DNA of 64,000 nt from Trichostrongylus colubriformis (Eukaryota > Nematoda > Chromadorea > Rhabditida > Trichostrongylidae): positions 15,427,725 to 15,491,724 of the forward strand of contig OZ022260.1 in the NCBI GenBank assembly GCA_963978905.1. The letters run 5' to 3'. Below, in pieces: positions 45,101 to 56,835 of the stretch. The notes beneath the pieces are model-generated. The model searched no databases. It had not been told where the DNA came from and was given only the letters and a program-made list of their open reading frames with translations. The position numbers were made by a program, and so were the translations under genes. Each line of letters opens with the position of its first letter. Position 1 is the first letter of the stretch.

Positions 45101-45303
45101 CGCTGTGGGATCGGGTCTCGCTCGAGCAAAATCCACTTCCCCCACCGAAAAACTGAAGGGGTCATTGGTGCAGATTCAGGCATCATTTCGAGGAAACTGT
45201 CCACGTCAGTACTATTCCCTTCGAAGATTGGCCCACATGGCGCCGAGGTACCGCGCTGCCGCTATAAAAGGGGCTACGACCTGGAGAAGGGGAGAGGAAG
45301 AAG
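45101..45303 (+). CDS. Internal exon of a calmodulin-binding (IQ motif) protein
   Basis: A consensus nematode acceptor (CACATTTCAG) at 45100 opens a 203-bp exon that ends at a GTACAG donor at 45304. The frame reads KSTSPTEKLKGSLVQ, then IQASFRGNCPRQYYS, then basic and alanine-rich sequence. The IQxxFRGxxxR core is a calmodulin/EF-hand-binding IQ motif, and IQASFRG is identical to the core of neuromodulin/neurogranin-type proteins. Function beyond calmodulin binding cannot be told from one exon. Upstream and downstream exons were not found, so the gene is partial here. It is the best host-gene candidate in the window. Confidence 0.45.
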
Positions 45304-48095
45304 GTACAGCTCCTAGAAGTGGTAAAAGTCATCCAAAATTTTCGAAAAACATCCATTTTCTATTTTTTCGCTTCCGGATATCTCTAGCAGCTTCACCTTG
45401 GTGAATACTATTTCCCTCCACACCAATTAATACGATCCCCTCGACGACTCTTGTACAGTGCTTGGCTTGGTGATTTGTAGCTTGGTTGCCCGAAAGGGTA
45501 AAAACGCTGACCAAAGCATCGGCGGTCTTCGTGGGTCATTGTTCGATCCAGTTTTGGTTTCAGCTGGCTTGTACCTGCAGCTGGGCACCCTCACAAGTCA
45601 TAGAAGCGAGCCTTGATTTTCCCCCCACTTTTCTGCTTCGAGTGCTGCTTCCTCGGATTTTGTAGAAGTTTCTCGTTTTTTCGTATACTGGCATCATCCG
45701 CGGTTGAATCATAGCAATACATCGGCTGGTGATCTTAAACGGTAACGCCTAATTTAACTAATTCGTTGCACAATCTGCGATTTTCTGGCCTACTTTTATG
45801 TCTGTACACAAGCAATCAAGATAACTATACATGCAAACATTACTCGCTGATAGTTCGCTTTTATGGGCTCGTAATCGACCATATATTTTTTAGTTTAGTA
45901 GTGCTTTATGATTATTTTATCATATTGTTTATTAATTTTTTTGTTGTTTTATTTGATTATTCTATTAATGCCTGATTTCTCTCGCCATTACCATTCCTCA
46001 AGAAATCAAACGAGCTCGTGTTCGTATATAGCGATTAAATACGGAGGTTTGCAGATACATACGTCTCCGTTTTTGGCATACCAGGCACGTCTGATATTGA
46101 CAAGCCGCCCTATGAGGACTGGTAGAACCGGTTCTGATTCTTCTCTGCAGAATGCTGACACGCTAAGTATCTGTCGAGCTTGAAGATTACTGTCTGACAC
46201 CTGACTCGTCTACATTGTGTCAAAGTCCTTTTTCTACGTTTCATAATCTTTCGGAATTTCAAAGTCATCGTAAAACCGACTCGTTGCAACATCCTCCCAT
46301 TAAAGGCAACACAGGCAATAGTCCAGGTATTCAAAAGGCAAAGTAGAGATTGCTGAAAAATCGTGTGCTTCATAGGAAACGGTATAGTACCCAGCCCATG
46401 ATTGAAATCGTGCTTGAAGCTACTCAACAGAGCTCTACGCTGAATAACAGACTTCTCATGAGCGAGCAATTTCGCAAGCGCTGCTTATGACCTCTGCACA
46501 TAACGGATTCACGTGGATCCGATCGCTAATCAGTGACGGTGTGTGCCGCAAAAGGCGTTGAAGGCCAGTCTAAGGGTTCCGCGTCATCTTTTTCGGGTTT
46601 TTGGTCATTCCATTTCTTTTTTCCTGCTCGTAAGTCAGCCTTCATTTTGATGGACCACAAAATTATCGCTGCTGCTGGCTTCACGCCAGGATGCTCTTTC
46701 CCCTACCATTTTTGTGATGGAACTCGATGTATTCGTTTCCCTATATTGAGAGAAGATTGCAACAAGTTCTGTTGAATATTTATTTATTTTAGACTATTGT
46801 TACAAAGTGGTGCCAGTGCCAATGAGAACTATTTGACAATAGAAAACGGTAAATAAGTAGAGGTAAAACAGGTGCAATATAAAAATATGAATTGGTTTGC
46901 GCCCTTTAACACAACATGATTGTTTTGGCCTACATAAATAGTTAGGCTTAATTCGATGTGATTAGATTGGAGCACTATTTCCATATAGCGAACGTACGAA
47001 GCCTTTGATTTATGAAACCAGATAACCCCAAAAGTAACAAGGAGACCCCTCCTTTTCCTGCTACTAACCCACTTCAGTAATGTACATTTGTGTGGCGTAC
47101 CTCCTTGCCAGTATTTCATTCGCCTTCCCTCGACCGCGCTTCTCTTGATTTAGTCGTTTGACATGCGAATCGTTTATGGCCTCGATCTCCTCTACATATA
47201 TTGAAGCGAGTTGCGTTCAATTCATCGTTACTCTGAACCAACCAGTTTTTTTCTGAACGTTGAACTGATCGTGTTCATTTGCTGTGAGGATCCGCTGTCT
47301 GGTTTTGTTGTCACGACATGCGCTCTTTCAAACTACGTCTAGTCAACGGCCTTCAGCCTCACAACAGCATACGAAGCGTGTCAACTTTGAGTGTCATAGT
47401 CGACGTTCTCAATCGAAAGTCGAAATGCGCACAGAAGATTCGCGAGAATACATCAGTTTGCTGTTTTCTTCAAGTACATCAGCTCAGTTCTTTGTTTTGG
47501 AGCCTTTTTCGAGTCTTATAGGTACGGCTTTCACTTCATTTACATTTGACGCGACCGCCCGCTATAGCTATTTCCGTGGATTTCATATTTGGCCGTTCGT
47601 TTCAGGGACTATCTTCGAGGCTTCTGCGACAGCTTCTGTGACGAATTATCAGATAGAGATGACGTATGATAGAATAAGAATAGACAGTAAGAAATGCTTT
47701 GAAACGTGGGCTGCATCGTAAATAAGTAGCTAAAAACCAAAGGGCATAAATAAGGAGTAGGAATTTTCTTCATTGGTCTAGCGAACCCGTGCGGCCACAT
47801 ATTTGTAAAAAATTGTTCACTGAGTTGACGGCTGCTCTGGTATTTGATGGATGTTCCGAGCCGCGGGGTGCAGTTTATACATATTTGCTCTGATCCGATG
47901 AATAAATAAATAAATATATTCATGATCAAAAAATGAATAAATAAGCCAACATATCATTGCTGATGAATCCTTCAGCTTAGCTATACAGGTACAGGCATTA
48001 GGTTCGAATTAAGTGAAAGCTAAGCCGATCCTATTCAAAGTGCGTATATCCACGAATTTACCGATTTCTGCCAAGTCAAGCACGCCTATGGTCCT
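45304..48095. other. No recognised gene; unassigned frames
   Basis: The + frame at 47284-47721 (145 codons, starting from TTG-type context) is serine/phenylalanine-rich without a known domain. The + frame at 46533-46775 overlaps a stretch (46585-46640) resembling the right end of repeat C. Introns or the 3' region of the IQ gene may lie here. Confidence 0.35.
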
Positions 48096-48097
48096 CT

Positions 48098-48558
48098 AAA
48101 GGCACAGTTCGCAATCATTTTCGTGCCTCGTCGTGTTTCATAAAGACTCTGGGGGTCCTGAGAAATACAAAAGTGAAGAAAAGGCAAGGATTACCTTCAA
48201 AGACCCTCAAAATGGGGTATTTCTTACCTTCGACTTCGACGAGTTTCCAGTCAGAGGCAGGCATCTGGACAAGTTTTCGTGTGATAATATCATCCGATAA
48301 AGTGCTTTTACTACAGGAATTTCCCCTATACTATCTTATCGCAGTCAATATCATGCCTCTTATCTTCACAGGTGCCATCGTTGCCCCGCTGGATAAATCG
48401 TGGATGGGTGTTGGCCATCTTGAGACAGTGGCCGCCATCTCATTTACGAGTTCTTCACGCGTTTGGCACTTACCCTCGCGCCGCGGTGATGGCATACGCT
48501 TTGCCGATGTGGGTGAATGAAACCAAGATGCTCATATTATCGCGAATTGTGCCTTTAA
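48098..48558. mobile_element. MITE family A, uninterrupted copy
   Basis: Ends TAAAGGCACAGTTCGCAAT and ATTATCGCGAATTGTGCCTT are mirrored over ~20 bp. The body contains TTATCGGATGATATTATCAC-like and GGCCATCTTGAGACAGTGGC blocks in inverted relation to 15927-16832. A fragment of the same right end occurs at 51432-51455. Length 461 bp, non-coding. Confidence 0.8.
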
Positions 48559-48725
48559 GATGGTGAGTTGGTATCAGACCCGCCAGGAAGGATAAAACAC
48601 TGATCAGTGCGTCGGTGGTCACCTCTAAACCATTGTATAAGGCAAGCCACCCCTACGACTCTGAATGGAACATAGTGCTTGGTGCATCCGCTTGGTCACC
48701 ACCGGATGCTTTACCTCCGTTCCTA
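48559..48725 (+). mobile_element. SINE 3'-half fragment abutting MITE A
   Basis: GTTGGTATCAGACCCGCC, GTGGTCACCTCTAAACCATTG and CTGAATGGAACATAGTGC match the body of the complete SINE. The same junction with the MITE A end is seen at about 51455. Confidence 0.6.
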
Positions 48726-48910
48726 CAGTGGTATGAATATTATGAACTTGGAGTGATAGGCTACTTGACAGAAAAAACAAAAAACCAAGGGAAGCCTTGA
48801 TGGAGCAGATTCATCTTCCTTTGGGTTGGTGACGGTGAGAGACCTAAAAGGGACCGAATCAGTGCGTACGACTAAAAATTCATGAGTAACGCAGAATTTG
48901 GATGTGAGGA

Positions 48911-49402
48911 ATGGTCCATCCGAAGGATGCGAAAGTTGTGACGCCGAATAGTGCAACACCAGAAAAAGTACTGGATGAGACGGCCAAAAACTGCACTGAA
49001 GTATGGGGGAAAATGCAAAGGAAAAGAAGGAACATGCGACCTTTTGAGTCTCTCAGCACTGTATATACTTCCATAGCTAGTACCTTTCATTCGAGGAAGG
49101 AATTACAAAGACATCACGATGTCAGTAGAGTCGTATCCGAGGACAAGCACCACAATGTACAGCGCACCGTATCTGACCCAGTCTTGCCTTGCGCATTAAA
49201 CATCGTCAAATGTCACAAATGTGATTATGACTCTGCTGCAGAAATAATGCCGTCCCATAATGCCCGAGAACTCCCTTACCATTGCTTCCTCTTCGTCTTC
49301 GCTGCATCACTAAGGGGTAGATGCAGATGGCGAAAGACCATAGTAGCCACCTGCGGAACATTGCCCCGCCCTTGCAGTAACTCGGCCAGTGAAGCGCCAT
49401 GA
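48911..49402 (+). CDS. Unrecognised 163-codon frame
   Basis: ATG at 48911 opens MVHPKDAKVVTPNSATPEKV. It continues with a basic KMQRKRRNMRPFESL segment, then FHSRKELQRHHDVSRVVSED, and CHKCDYD. The first ~110 residues have the composition of a soluble, charged protein. The C-terminal part (SLRGRCRWRK...) looks less natural and may be read-through into intron. No family recognised. One of the longer frames not explained by a repeat. Confidence 0.3.
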   Translation: MVHPKDAKVVTPNSATPEKVLDETAKNCTEVWGKMQRKRRNMRPFESLSTVYTSIASTFHSRKELQRHHDVSRVVSEDKHHNVQRTVSDPVLPCALNIVKCHKCDYDSAAEIMPSHNARELPYHCFLFVFAASLRGRCRWRKTIVATCGTLPRPCSNSASEAP

Positions 49403-51420
49403 GATTGCAACAAAGACCTCAAAAGCGTTCTTTTCAGCGCCAGTTTTGCCGCGGACTATCTCCTTATAGCTGGCATTTTGCACGTTTTTTTTACATTTAC
49501 AGAGAATATCGCTCCCAAGTTTCCCCTCCTTCTTTGCCCCTTGCCTCTAAAATCATTTTATTCAGATGATCTGCGCCATCTTGTTCGAGAGCTGGAAAAG
49601 CTCAATACAATTAGTATAGCCTGAACCCGTATATACGGTTTTCTTTGGAATATCCTCTGGAAATCGTAACCAAGGATGCAGGACCACGGTGCGCAGTTGT
49701 CGTGTGCTGTTTCAATGTGCCGTTCGTTAATTAATCGAATTACGACTGCCACTTTTCACCAGTGCAGACAGCTGGTGCCAATCGTACACGCCTTTTTCTA
49801 ACGTTTTGTCTTCGTTACTCCTCCATCCTCTGCGTCCGCCCCCTCACAGTCCTCCACTTCCAACCACTGCCCCGCTGCTCATTCCAATTTCACTCGTTAC
49901 GGTAGTTAGTATAGATTTTTTCGAATGTTAAGCTCCGCTTTCAAGGTTCCACTGCTCAAATTACGACCATCACTTTCTTCTGGAACCTGACTTCTTTTTG
50001 AAATTGAATCGCCCTTTTGAATAATGACGTAATTTTTAAGATTGAAGGTACTGCTCTGGATCAGGGTTGGCTTGCTCTAGTAAGCTTTTTGCGTTTTCTG
50101 TCCATTCTGAGAAACTCGCTTCGATTTCCTCCGTCAATGAAGGGTTACGGCAAAAATGGTGTCTGCCACATAACGAACATATTCTGCTCTCTCAGGGTTC
50201 TCAATTCGTTTCTCCTTCTATTTAAAATGATTTCAGTTTCTACTTCGAATTTTCTGCTATACTTTTTGAATCACTAAATACCTCGGGAAATGTCGAATAA
50301 TTTCATTTCCATTCGAAAGAAATAGTATCATAATACTTGAGGAAATGTGCTTGGGCAGATGAAACCTGTGATGTGAAAGATAACTGAAGTTGGCAGAATT
50401 ATAGAGAGTGAGCGATGCACAGCTCTCCACAAATGGAGAGGCTGAAAATTCCATTTTAATGTCAGTGATATGGGCTTCTTCGGTGCCATTGTAGTGAGGG
50501 GGGGGGTACCCACGGTGATCAACTTCCGGCACTACTTAATGCCCGTGCTTTTAGCCTAAGCCTTAGTTTGGGGAGAAGCCCCTGTCCCCTGTAAGGAAGG
50601 CTCTCAGTAAGGATTAGGCAAAAATTTACACATGAGTGTACAAATCAATGACTAGTGCATGGTATCGGATCACGTAAGTGCAGCAGCGCGCCAATGAGTC
50701 CCCTCCCCCCAACTACATTGGCATCCTTTCTTCTTATACTTCTTTTTCTTTATTGTATGTTAAATTGAGAATTGGAAATCTAGAGTCTCTGCGTTGGCAT
50801 GGGATCCACATGTAAATTCGCAAAGGACCTCAAATTGTGTATGAAGGCGGAGCTCGTATCCAAATGAGGAGCCAGCATTGCCTCTGCTCCTACCATCTGA
50901 ATTCATTTCATGACGCTCAAAGGCACTGACGAAATGAACGATACATTTCTCGTTTTTTGCCACAGCAATGAAGAAGCCGAAAGTAGACAGTGGATAAGAT
51001 GGATGGGCCCCAGTGCTATCAGTGCTGTGCTGTTGCTTGCTATTGCAGCTGCTGTAAGAAGCGGAGAAGCAATTAACGATTGATCGTTGTCAGCCGAGAC
51101 GCTCATGACGATGACCTGATTCCTCGTTCACGATTTCATCATTAGCCCCTGGTCTGATCTATTTGTTTGTCAGCCTTTCTCCAGAACAATTTTTCCATTG
51201 AACACCATCCTTATGTGGCAATAAACGTGGTGGGATATCGTTCTTTCTTCGCCTTTGTAAAGTTTTCCGTGACTCTCCGTTTTGGATGTGCAATCCCTTC
51301 TCCAATCACTACATACATATGTACTCATTTCTGATCAATTCTTCAACTTACAATACAGGCTTAAAGTTTGAAGCGCAGCCGGTCGCTTCCATTTACGGTC
51401 TTGGGATCCGCGGATATACC
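49403..51420. other. No recognised gene
   Basis: Contains a ~66-base GCCTAAG...TTAGGC hairpin (50554-50619) and a G-run at 50500-50508. A TTTCAG site near 50237 is followed by a short frame only. Confidence 0.4.
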
Positions 51421-51431
51421 ATTTCAGGCCA

Positions 51432-51600
51432 GGTCAAGCGCAATTGTCCCCTTAAGGTGGTGGGTTAGTATTGGACTCGCCTGGGAGGATAAAGGACTGA
51501 TTAGTTCGCCGGTCGTCACCTCCAGACCATTGTATGAGCCAACCGCTACTACGACTCTGACTGAAACATGGTGCTCTGTGCATCCCTAGAGGGGCTTGGT
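51432..51600 (+). mobile_element. MITE A end joined to a SINE 3' half
   Basis: CAAGCGCAATTGTCCCCTTAAG is a diverged family A end. It is followed by TTAGTATTGGACTCGCCTGG, GTCGTCACCTCCAGACCATTG and CTGAAACATGGTGC of the SINE. This is the same arrangement as at 48540-48725, so this composite itself has been duplicated. Confidence 0.6.
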
Positions 51601-52145
51601 CACCACCTAATGCTTTCCTTTCGTTATTACAGTCGGATTAATGTTACGAACTTCGAGTGATTGGCTCGTGAACTGGCAATTTACCAATATAGAGGCTTGA
51701 GTAGCACATTTCTTCCGATCTCCTCCTCAACCATGCACTGTGCTGATTTTCTTTAGAAAAAACTGAAGACTCAGTTGTTCTGACAGCGAAGTCTTTCTGT
51801 GTCCTTTCGCTGACGTGCTGTCACGTGCGTTGATCTGCTCTTCCTACCCTGAGCCTCGAAGTATGCGCCTTCCGACGTGGCATAATTTTGGGTGTTTTGG
51901 ATTGAATTGTAGCCGAAGCAGTCATGGCCCCTTATCGAGTCTCCCAAACCCATCAAGCCCTCTAGAGCCCTCTGTTGATGTCGATTGTGTGTGTAGTAAT
52001 GTCTTACAATTAGATAGCGCTCAGTCCCGCATGTAGATGTGTAGCTGAAAAGGGGTCACTCGAGGAGTCCAAAGGACGATGAACCTGCTCGCTTTGAGTA
52101 CCCTTCTAGTGTATTCGCACGAGTTTCTTTTGCATGATCGTCAAC

Positions 52146-52451
52146 TTAATTCCTCGATACAGCACCTAGTATAACTTTCAAAAGCAGCGAGAGCATACCG
52201 TATCCGTGAACTGTAGAACCTACTATACAAATAGTAAAAACCATCTCAATTTCTTTCTTCATTCCTGCGCCCACACAACCTGCCACTTTGAAGATTGCCC
52301 TTTCAAAGCTATCCCCAAACTTTCTCAACTTTGAATTTTCACTTTGAAAATTGGCACTAATGATTTTGCTCGTAAGCCCCGACTCCCGTTTATCATGCAG
52401 TTTTGAGGATAATCCTTCAAGTAAGGTACTTTTATCCAGTATTAGTGACAC
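52146..52451 (-). CDS. Unrecognised 101-codon frame
   Basis: The minus-strand frame contains STLLEGLSSKLHDKRESGL and KLRKFGDSFERAIFKVAGCV, with balanced charged/hydrophobic composition. A TGA lies just upstream of the GTG where the frame opens, so it would have to be an internal or terminal exon. No family recognised. Confidence 0.2.
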   Translation of the reverse strand: MSLILDKSTLLEGLSSKLHDKRESGLTSKIISANFQSENSKLRKFGDSFERAIFKVAGCVGAGMKKEIEMVFTICIVGSTVHGYGMLSLLLKVILGAVSRN

Positions 52452-52730
52452 TCATCACCGGGACAAAACTAGTTTACACAACTCAATTTGGTATTTTTTA
52501 TGTATGTTTCGCCCTAGCTTGGAAAATAGATAGGGAGCAATAAAAAAACTGAACAGAAGCCACACCAGAACCAGTTTTTACGGCGAAACCTTGTTTTTTT
52601 TTGCAATGATTGTTCTTTTACAATCAACAAATAATTGTTGTGTAGCGTGGTCAGCGTAGTGTTGTTACCGTTTTACTTGCAGTAAACTTTTTATTGCAAT
52701 CAACTTGCAGCATCACTACTATATATAATC

Positions 52731-52773
52731 CGTTTGTCTGTCTGTCTGTGTGTGTCTGTCTGTCTGTTTGTCA
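52731..52773 (+). repeat. GTCT microsatellite
   Basis: Imperfect (GTCT)n/(GTGT)n run leading directly into the tandem array that follows. The reversed counterpart (GACAGACAGAC) lies at about 13080-13110. Confidence 0.85.
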
Positions 52774-52785
52774 CGAAATTCATAC

Positions 52786-53520
52786 CTCGCGTCGCAGCAA
52801 AGCTAGGAACCTGATTTTTTTAAAGTGATGTAGGGGGTGATAAGGGAACATTATTGGTGAGAGACCGGAAGTGGTAGCAACTGATAATGGGTGAGATGGA
52901 GCCTCGAAAGGCGAATGGGAAATTGATGTCTCGCGTCGCAGCAAAGCTGGGACTCTGATTTTTTAAAGTGATATAGGGGGTGATAAGGGAACATTATTGG
53001 TGAGAGACCGGAAGTGATAGCAACTGATAAGGGGTGATAAGGAGCCTCGAAAGGCGAATGGCGGGAACTTGATATCACGCTTCGCAACAACGGTGGGACT
53101 CTGATTTTTTAAAGTGATATAGGGGATGATAAGGGAACATTATTGGTGAGAGACCGGAAGTGATAGCAACTGATAAGAGGTGATAAGGGCGAGAAATTCG
53201 TATCTCGCGACGCAGCGCGAACCTGAATTTTTAAAGTGATATAGGGGGGTGATAAGGGAACATTAATGGTGAGGGACTGGAAGTGATAGCAACTGATAAG
53301 AGATGATAAGAAGTCTCGAAAGGCGAATGGCAGGAAATTGATATCTCGCGTCGCAACAAAGCTGGGACCCTGAATTTTGGATATGATATAGGAGGTGATA
53401 AGGGGACATCAGTGGTGAGAGACAGGAAGTGATAGCAATTGATAACGGCTGATAAAAAGCCTCACGAATGTCGGGAAATTCATGTCTCGCGTCGCAGCAA
53501 AGCTGGGATCATGAATTCTA
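52786..53520 (+). repeat. ~140-bp tandem array, six units
   Basis: Units begin with TCTCGCGTCGCAGCAAAGCT or a variant at about 52787, 52930, 53075, 53203, 53343 and 53483. Each contains AAAGTGATATAGGGGGTGAT, AACATTATTGGTGAGAGAC, GGAAGTGATAGCAACTGATA and CCTCGAAAGGCGAATG. Spacing is 128-145 bp. A diverged reversed copy is at 12759-13115. Satellite-like. Confidence 0.9.
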
Positions 53521-53524
53521 GATA

Positions 53525-53766
53525 CCAGTTGGGCTGGCGCACACTACTGCGCGCGTCACACATAGAAGCATGCTAAATGCGCTCGATCGGTATCGATTAG
53601 TGCGGAAGGACGAGATTGACGGGGAGATTTTATTTCCTTTTCCCGTTTTTGCGAATTTCCTGACTCTGCAAATCGTTCGAATGATGATACTCGATCGATA
53701 TCGATCGAGCCCAATCAGCATGCTTCCATGTGTGACGCGCGCAGTAGTGTGCGCCAGCCCAACTGG
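53525..53766. repeat. 242-bp fold-back repeat with ~75-bp arms
   Basis: CCAGTTGGGCTGGCGCACAC on the left is mirrored exactly at the right end. The arms differ at about five positions over ~75 bp and include CGCGCGTCACACAT and CGATCG. The interior (53598-53690) is unrelated. It lies immediately after the tandem array. Confidence 0.88.
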
Positions 53767-53769
53767 TTG

Positions 53770-54880
53770 CACAAATGATGAATTTCGGTCATCGCAGTGA
53801 GACGGGGGCTAATTTTTTAACGGCGGCGACCTCGAACGAGTGTAATTTCCAATCCTCTTGATCTGTTTTTCTATACTATTTCTATTCACGAACACGTACC
53901 ACTGTTTACCGATATCCATCCACTCTATGACTACTACAAACGGTCTCGTATTTAGATTTATCCTAGGTGGTGCGTTGCTATACCTGAAATTTTTAAAAAA
54001 TACCACCTCCCCCTTAAGAGGAGGTTTTTATACGATCCTCCTAATTGTTTACCACTCACATTCAATATATTTTTCGTTAAGTCATGAATTCATTGGTCAG
54101 TACGGCCTTATCATCTATTGATGTCAGTCACCATTCCTGCTGATTGCTGTTTTCACTGCTATTTTACAGTACTCTCCTTCTTCCTACCGACGGTATAACT
54201 GTACCTCGTCGATTCATTTATTTTAAATATCGATCAATTTTCAATTAAAGAACTTTTTGGAATGCTTTCTGTGATTAATCGCCGTTGCTGGGATCGTGTG
54301 ACATTCTATGTTCACTTTTAAATCCCGTTCTTCACACAACGTTTTACTGACGTTGTTTGAATTTATCGACTTGTTGGTACAGTTTCTGCACCGGTGATCT
54401 GATCAGATCGATATCGAAGAAGCTCTTTAGGGTTAACGCGTTGAATAGAAAAGTACACATTGAACTCTAAATCCCATTCAAACGACATCGCTGAAGGGTG
54501 GGGCACATTCCGAGAAGAAATTGTATGAGGTCACATCAAAGACCCCGAAAATGGCAGCGTTCTACTTGAACCTTGTGCGATATTGATTTTCTATTCCGTG
54601 GCTTCAATTTTATCAAAAAAAAAATTCCCAACGCCACGCCTGTCATTCACTACGACCCAGTACCAGCGCTGTTTATAGATGGAGAGGGGACATTCTCGTT
54701 TGCTACACATTAGTGCCAGCGCCGTTTGTACATGGAGAACGGGTCATTTTAGGCCAAGGTATGTGAATCCACATCGCTTCACAATCTTAACAATTCGACA
54801 AAAGTGTGAGATGGTACTAAGAAATAATTGACAGCCAAAAGGTGTGGATGTCACTTGAGCCTAGAAAGGGAAGTAGCTGT
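53770..54880. other. No recognised gene
   Basis: Contains an imperfect ~55-bp tandem duplication at about 54662-54755 (CCAGCGCTGTTTATAGATGGA and CCAGCGCCGTTTGTACATGG). No coding evidence. Confidence 0.4.
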
Positions 54881-54883
54881 GGG

Positions 54884-55011
54884 GTAGACAAGACACTCTT
54901 TGTCCTCCCCACACCCTCCCCCCTACCATCATATCTGCAAAGCGTCAGTAGACAAGACACTCTTTGTCCTCCCCACACCCTCCCCCCTACCATCATATCT
55001 GCAAAGCGTCA
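54884..55011 (+). repeat. 64-bp exact tandem duplication
   Basis: The unit starting GTAGACAAGACACTCTTTG and ending AAGCGTCA occurs twice back to back (54884-54947, 54948-55011) without mismatches. Recent event in a C-rich stretch. Confidence 0.9.
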
Positions 55012-55720
55012 GAACGTCTCGTAAGGAGTATGACAGTTGTTTCTGAATTTGCTCATTTACTTGATTCTTTATTTTGCGTTCAACGGGTGTGCAGTTGTTG
55101 TTCTACAGGAGTTGTCATTATTATAACCGTCTTCATGTTCAAGAGATTGGTCCATAATGTATCTCTTTTCACGCGACCTGAAAATCTATGCAAGACGGGT
55201 GAAACACTGCCTATTTTGGAAGTTGGCTAAAACACTATAGAGTGTACACGCCTATCGATTCAGACATGCACTAGCTAGTTTTATTTTTCGGTACAACCCA
55301 TTACTCCATGTATGAACGTTTTAATGTTCCACACCTGTTCTCTGTGGGCGTTCCATCGATGCATCGAAAATCATGGATCTGCCTTTAATGAAACTACTCT
55401 CGCATTCTAATGTTTTTGTATCTTTTCCATACCATTGCATTGACTGTTGGAAAACGGGAAAAATCCCCGTGTGTTGTCTTTACACTCTTTTCCCCTCCCT
55501 TAGTTGCATTTCGTGGTTCGATGTCAACTTCCTCAAAGTCTGTCACCACTCCTTTCTGATTTCTCTATATTTCATAGCATCGCTCCTTTGTCGTTTGCCA
55601 TGTCATATCACAGCGAAATCGAGAAAAAATTTTTTGATTTTATAATTTTTTAAAATCAATTCTGAAAGACATCTTTCGAATATAGCTCTTAACACTGGCT
55701 TTCTTCCACTTTTTTGCTAC
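55012..55720. other. No recognised gene
   Basis: The + frames 54964-55230 and 55373-55645 have no motif. AT-rich ends suggest intergenic or intronic sequence. Confidence 0.4.
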
Positions 55721-55726
55721 GCTTGA

Positions 55727-56179
55727 CACTGCTTAAATGAATCGTCCACAGAAAAAAATTAGTTTCATTGTTACCCTTCTATCTATGTTGTATTCGGATA
55801 ATAAGTAATCAAAAATCTAAGGCCAAAGTTTAACGCGAGAAAGTGAGAAAACGGCTAAGATACAGCCCCCGGAATTCTTGGCTGAGTGGGCGGAGCCTCC
55901 GAGCAAAAGCCCGTTCCGTTGTCCACCGCGGTTGGGAACGAAGATAGGAACCGTTTAGGTAACTTTCTGTTCCCACAGCGCGTCTCCGACCGCGGCGGAC
56001 GACGAGGTGGGCACTCGCTCGGAGGCCCCGCCCACCCGGCGTAAACTTTGTGGCGCTGTATCTTAGCCGGATTCACATTTTTCACAAAAACTTTGCATGC
56101 GGCCTGCATAAGGCAAACAACGTAAACTTATGGGTAACAAAAAAACTCATTTTTCCGTGGGCGATTCCTCTAAGCAGTG
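55727..56179. mobile_element. MITE family B, copy 2
   Basis: CACTGCTTAAATGAATCGTC on the left is mirrored by GGCGATTCCTCTAAGCAGTG on the right. The arms carry GAGTGGGCGGAGCCTCCGAG and its inverse, and GGCTAAGATACAGC with its inverse. 453 bp, non-coding, GC-rich core. Compared with 16035-16455 it has longer terminal repeats. Confidence 0.85.
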
Positions 56180-56835
56180 AACCCATCTCCACCGTAATTT
56201 TATTGTCTGCTCTTCTAGAGTCGCTTGGAGGCTTTAACTAAGCGTATGAAGAATCTGACTATCCTTTGAATATCTGAAAATCACTACAAGCTCCAATGGT
56301 ACAGTCGACCTATTGATTAACGATATCGTTAGTGGGAAGTCACAGGGTTCAGTGCTTCCGGTGCTCTCAGGTTTTCAGTGCCGAACTTATTCCTTCTATC
56401 GGAACACATACCACAGCTATGTTTCTCCGTCTACGATTTTATTGCAATTCATACGTGTTTTCATTCACCCACCACAGACGGTGTCGTGAAAAGCAACGTC
56501 GGGACCATTTGTATGACCCAGGATGAAACCTCGAAGAAAATTTTCCTCGGCCACCAAAGCTTTCCTTACAGCATAGGCGAAGTGCGACCAGACTCGTATG
56601 GCACAGTAAAGCTCTTGTTTGTGCACTGGCCAATCCTCACGTAGATGGGCCAAATCACACCTGATGCCCGGATGGCAGTAAGATGCGTGGCGCACCCAAA
56701 AGAATTGACCATCTTCTCAACAGATGTTTTATCATTTTCAAATGATATTTTGTCTCAAAACCAATAATATCAATCAACTCGTTCGGGCATTTCTGTACGG
56801 CTCTGGAGATTGGACCAGCGACAACTATAATTTTA

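Noticed and set aside
47284..47721. 145-codon + frame as a gene
   Set aside because: Opens from a TTG context, is rich in Ser/Phe, has no domain and no splice support.
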